Origin: an uncultured Xanthobacteraceae bacterium
GTDB lineage: Bacteria; Pseudomonadota; Alphaproteobacteria; Rhizobiales; Xanthobacteraceae
Direction of reading: 5' to 3'
Length of the DNA: 7,924 nt
NCBI GenBank assembly: GCA_955652195.1
Contig: CATPBC010000111.1
Coordinates: 1 to 7,924, forward strand
The notes beneath the pieces were generated by a model. The model was not told where the DNA came from. It saw nothing but the letters and a program-made list of their open reading frames with translations, and did not search any database. The translations under genes and the position numbers were made by a program. Numbering within the stretch: position 1 is the first letter of the stretch; each line of letters opens with the position of its first letter. Positions 5,233-7,924 of this stretch are shown one piece after another.

Positions 5233-5793
5233 ATGGACCACTTGCACGATCATCGCTGTGGCAATGCCGCGATGCACCTGCATAGCCGCAGAGGCATCGT
5301 TATTGCGCTAGCATCCGCCGCCGTACTGTCGTCCCGGCCGGTGCTTGCCGACGCCGGTGGCTCGCCGGACGATCAACAATTCATGCGCATGGCGCTCGAT
5401 GAAGCGCGCCAGGGCGATTATGCATTCGGCGCCGTGATCGTGCGCGACGGGCAAGTTTTGGCGCGCGGGCGCAATCTCGGAAAAACCAACGACGACCCGA
5501 CCGCGCATGGCGAGATGATGGCGATCCGCCGCTTTCTCGCCGATCATGGCAGCGCGGCGCTGCGCGGCACGACGCTCTACACGTCCGGCGAGCCGTGCGT
5601 GATGTGCATGGGCGCGATCGTCTGGTGCGGCATCGGCCGGTTGGTCTTTGCTGCGTCGGTGTCGCAGATCGGCGCAAAGATGAATCAAATCATGATTTCA
5701 AGCGCCGAGGTGGCGGCGAGATCATCGTTTGATCCGATAACGATCACCGGTGGCGTATTGGCGGACCAAGCAGTGCAGCTTTTCGACAAATAA
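5233..5793 (+). CDS. nucleoside deaminase family protein with N-terminal export signal and His-rich leader
   Basis: A 186-residue protein whose C-terminal 145 residues are a zinc-dependent cytidine/deoxycytidylate deaminase-fold domain of the guanine deaminase/TadA-like type. Members hydrolyse the amino group of a nucleobase or nucleoside. The zinc site is intact: H-G-E (His92, with catalytic Glu94) and P-C-V-M-C (Cys122, Cys125). Unusually, residues 18-40 read S-R-R-G-I-V followed by a hydrophobic stretch and V-L-A-D, a twin-arginine-like signal peptide with a likely cut near Ala39. Before it lies a leader with five His and one Cys in the first 17 residues. ATG 5233 has an excellent GAGGAGG (5221-5227) five bases upstream. 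Met14 is the alternative and would keep the signal. The gene converges with the kelch gene, 33 bases away. If exported, the substrate must be periplasmic. Guanine-type activity is the best guess but is unproven. Confidence 0.9.
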   Translation: MDHLHDHRCGNAAMHLHSRRGIVIALASAAVLSSRPVLADAGGSPDDQQFMRMALDEARQGDYAFGAVIVRDGQVLARGRNLGKTNDDPTAHGEMMAIRRFLADHGSAALRGTTLYTSGEPCVMCMGAIVWCGIGRLVFAASVSQIGAKMNQIMISSAEVAARSSFDPITITGGVLADQAVQLFDK

Positions 5794-5826
5794 AATGATG
5801 TTGGCACCGCCTGTGCAGGAAAGCCG

Positions 5827-6870
5827 TCAGGAAAATGTAAAGGCGTCGTGGTAGGCGCCCTGCACACTGCCGCCAGGCAACGGACCGCCGCCCGGCACGT
5901 GCACCATATTCCCGATCACGGCGGCGGTCGCGCCGTGCAACCCGTGACGCGGGATCGGCATCGGCGTCAGTGCTTCCCAGGTATCGGTTTTCGGATCGTA
6001 AGCTTCGTTGGTGCCGAACACGCGTCCTGTCGCTTCGCCGCCAAAGACGACGATCTTACCATCGATATAAACCGCCGAGACACCGCTGCGTGCCGTCGGC
6101 AGTGGCGCACGGAAGGCCCACGCATCGGTCTTGGGATCGTAGACAGCGTTCAAGCTGGTGTTGAAGTCGTAGGAATCCATGCGGCCGGCGATCGCATGGA
6201 TTTTACCATCGACCACGGCGACGCCCATGTGATCGCGTTGGCCGACGAAAGGCTGCGTTCCGGTCGAGCCGCGCATGCCGCCAAGGATCGTGTATTTGTC
6301 GCTCGCCGGATCGTAGATCTCGTGCCATTCGACCGAGCGCACGTCGCGGCCGCCGAGCAAATGAATTTTGCCCTCGAGTACGATCGCCGAAATCGCGCCG
6401 CGCGGCCGCGCCAATCCGGCGATCGGCTGCCAAGCGTCGCTCGCGGTGTCGTACGTAAAGCACTTGGAATGCGGGCAACGGTTCTGCTCGACGAAGCCGC
6501 CGAACGTGTAGATCTTCGGCCCGATGGCGACGCCGGCCACATGATTGCATGGCAATGGAAATGCCGCTTTTTGCGACCAGCTTTTCGCTTTGGGATCGTA
6601 GACCTGGTGAAAGCCGCCATCGACGCGATGGCGCGCATAGCCGGCGATTAAATGAATCTTGCCCATGCATTCGATCACCGCATGCTCGCCAACCGGAATC
6701 GGCAGGCGCGGCTGTTCGACCCAGCGGCCCGGATTGGCGGACATCGGCGCAACGCTGGTCATGTAGCGCTGCTTCTTCACACTGTCCGGAATGCTGGTAA
6801 TGGTTCGGTCGAACAGACCGGCGAACAGCGGATCGCTGGTCGCGATATCGGCTGCGGCTGGCGACGTCAT
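5827..6870 (-). CDS. kelch-repeat beta-propeller protein
   Basis: A 347-residue protein made of six kelch repeats, enough for a closed six-bladed beta-propeller. Repeats start near residues 50, 98, 147, 193, 251 and 298, each with a GKI/GPKI-xxxGG core followed by a Y-D-P or Y-D-T and a Trp at the repeat join (for example EVYDPKTD-type segments at 90-97, 244-250 and 291-297). Bacterial relatives include NanM sialate mutarotase and galactose-oxidase-like proteins. No signal peptide is visible: the first 50 residues are polar, so it is probably cytosolic. CPHSKC (132-137) is a short paired-Cys insertion in blade 2. The start has GGGAGG (6877-6882), six bases upstream. It follows the isomerase gene by 46 bases on the same strand, so the two are probably cotranscribed. 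Catalysis (for example a sugar mutarotase) is possible but not shown by the sequence. Confidence 0.9.
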   Translation of the reverse strand: MTSPAAADIATSDPLFAGLFDRTITSIPDSVKKQRYMTSVAPMSANPGRWVEQPRLPIPVGEHAVIECMGKIHLIAGYARHRVDGGFHQVYDPKAKSWSQKAAFPLPCNHVAGVAIGPKIYTFGGFVEQNRCPHSKCFTYDTASDAWQPIAGLARPRGAISAIVLEGKIHLLGGRDVRSVEWHEIYDPASDKYTILGGMRGSTGTQPFVGQRDHMGVAVVDGKIHAIAGRMDSYDFNTSLNAVYDPKTDAWAFRAPLPTARSGVSAVYIDGKIVVFGGEATGRVFGTNEAYDPKTDTWEALTPMPIPRHGLHGATAAVIGNMVHVPGGGPLPGGSVQGAYHDAFTFS

Positions 6871-6916
6871 TTTCTGCCTCCCAATTGTGGTGACGAAGAA
6901 TTGTTCTGCGAGTGGT

Positions 6917-7756
6917 TTACACGGCGTAGGACGGCACCGCGTCGCGCAACAGCCCGCGGGTCAGTTCGACGCCTTCGCGCGCCACGTCATAGGGCGAGCG
7001 CGCCCATTGCTCGGGATTGGGCGCCTCGTAGCTCAGATAGCCGGTGTAACCTTTTTCCGCCAACAGGCCGAGCACTTCGCGCCAGCGGACCACGCCCTTG
7101 CCAGGCGGCAAGCGGTCGGTCGGCCGGGCGACGCCGGTCACCGGATTGGGCGAAAGGTCGCTGTACTGGAAGCAGAAAATCTCCTCTGCCGGAACGCTTT
7201 CGAAACCGCGGCCGCCGGCGCCGCTGCGCGCAAAATGATAGGTGTCGATCAGGTAGCCGCAATTTTTCTTCTGCGCGCCGTCAAGGAGCTCGCGCAGCAC
7301 GGCGAGGCTGTTGAGGACGGGATGCTGCGAATTGAATTCGATCGCGAGCCGCAGACCGTATTCGTCGGCAATGTCGCCGGCCTGGCGCAAATATTTGATC
7401 GCATCCGGGATCGGCCCAGCGACCGGTCCCGGGGCGCTCATCAGCATGGGGCAGCCAAGTGCAACGGCGTTTTCGCAGGACTCGCGGAATACTTTGAACA
7501 ATCGCTTGCTTTCATCGCCGCTGGCGAACAACCAGCCATATTCGACGCCAAGCACGCCAACCGGAATCCCGCTGTTGCAAATAAGCGTGAGCACCTGTGC
7601 GTTGCTCATCCCGGCGTCGAAACAGCGCTTGAAATCGGTTCGACGCAATTCGACCGCATCAAAGCCGCCAGCGCGCGCGGCGTCGAGCGCGGTTGCGAGC
7701 GGCGTCGTGTCGATGGTCCACATATGCAAAGCGAGCCGGCCAAACTGCTCAGTCAT
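6917..7756 (-). CDS. sugar phosphate isomerase/epimerase family TIM-barrel protein
   Basis: A 279-residue cytosolic protein of the xylose isomerase-like/AP endonuclease 2 TIM-barrel family, which contains hydroxypyruvate isomerases, inosose dehydratases/isomerases, tagatose epimerases and dehydroshikimate dehydratases. Metal-site residues are visible: Glu140 in A-I-E-F, Asp171 and His174 in D-T-Y-H, and Glu244 in S-Y-E-A-P. Gln197-Tyr-Ser-Asp200 takes the strand-7 place where other members carry His. P-G-K-G (218-221) is the usual loop before the last helices. The beta-1 strand is R-L-A-L-H-M-W near 7-13. The likely start is ATG 7756, although only a weak GGGGG ribosome site lies ten bases upstream. 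It is the first gene of a two-gene unit with the kelch gene. Exact substrate cannot be assigned; carbohydrate or aromatic-acid catabolism is a reasonable inference. Confidence 0.9.
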   Translation of the reverse strand: MTEQFGRLALHMWTIDTTPLATALDAARAGGFDAVELRRTDFKRCFDAGMSNAQVLTLICNSGIPVGVLGVEYGWLFASGDESKRLFKVFRESCENAVALGCPMLMSAPGPVAGPIPDAIKYLRQAGDIADEYGLRLAIEFNSQHPVLNSLAVLRELLDGAQKKNCGYLIDTYHFARSGAGGRGFESVPAEEIFCFQYSDLSPNPVTGVARPTDRLPPGKGVVRWREVLGLLAEKGYTGYLSYEAPNPEQWARSPYDVAREGVELTRGLLRDAVPSYAV

Positions 7757-7801
7757 CCGTCACGTGCCCCCAATAATTTGAAAACCGGCTGTCTCGCACA
7801 A

Positions 7802-7924
7802 TCAGTGCGAACGGTTAGGGTCAAAACTCATTATTTCCGCGAACCTGAAAGGACGCGGGCCTTTCGGCCGCTGGCGTCGTTGTTCGTCGCTCATGATCGT
7901 GTAGATCACATCGCTCCTCACGCC
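7802..7924 (-). CDS. uncertain open frame running off the right edge
   Basis: On the minus strand a frame is open from the edge to a TGA at 7802-7804, giving 40 codons ending FAEIMSFDPNRSH. It could be the C-terminus of a gene upstream of the isomerase, 45 bases from it and in the same direction. Alternatively it is a small gene starting at a GTG just after GAGGAG (7914-7919). The sequence is basic and Arg/Pro-rich (DEQRRQRPKGPRP). No family is recognised. If real it would be the first visible member of the isomerase/kelch unit. Confidence 0.25.
   Translation of the reverse strand, partial: GVRSDVIYTIMSDEQRRQRPKGPRPFRFAEIMSFDPNRSH

Noticed and set aside
5848..6651. Long plus-strand frame of 267 codons antisense to the kelch gene
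   Set aside because: High GC at third positions creates long antisense shadows. The kelch repeats on the other strand are unmistakable and this frame has no domain or ribosome site.

Overview
The window looks like chromosomal DNA of an alphaproteobacterium of the Hyphomicrobiales, most like the Bradyrhizobium/Rhodopseudomonas/Pseudolabrys group. This rests on GC-rich coding sequence, a tRNA-Thr(UGU) with an encoded CCA end, and intergenic palindromes of the kind common in those genomes. The genus is inferred from sequence style, not from a search.

Layout from left to right. A possible last few codons of a gene end at 38, followed by a 450-base gap holding a 'GCGGACAT' inverted repeat. A flavodoxin-fold NADPH-dependent FMN reductase (489-1073, +) comes next, with a second copy of the repeat behind it. 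An MHS-type major facilitator transporter (1238-2566, -) converges on it. A tiny exported Gly/Tyr-rich protein (2713-2892, -) is too short to be picked up easily but has a clear ribosome binding site and signal peptide. Then come tRNA-Thr (3151-3225, -), a stretch of short tandem repeats with a hairpin, and a small exported Cys-rich protein (3466-3684, -). A divergent L,D-transpeptidase lipoprotein follows (4015-4620, +). About 600 bases of intergenic repeat elements of two families separate it from a nucleoside-deaminase-family protein with an export signal (5233-5793, +). Finally a two-gene minus-strand unit encodes a TIM-barrel sugar isomerase/epimerase (6917-7756) followed 46 bases later by a six-repeat kelch protein (5827-6870). 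An open frame of unknown nature runs off the right edge on the minus strand.

The genes do not form one pathway. Several products act at or beyond the inner membrane: the transporter, two small secreted proteins, the L,D-transpeptidase and the exported deaminase. The isomerase/kelch pair is the only convincing operon and is probably catabolic. I found no CRISPR array, integrase, transposase, toxin-antitoxin pair or phage gene. I do not see a clear undescribed multi-gene system. The best leads are the exported deaminase with a His-rich leader, the isomerase-kelch pair, the two small secreted proteins and the repeat elements.
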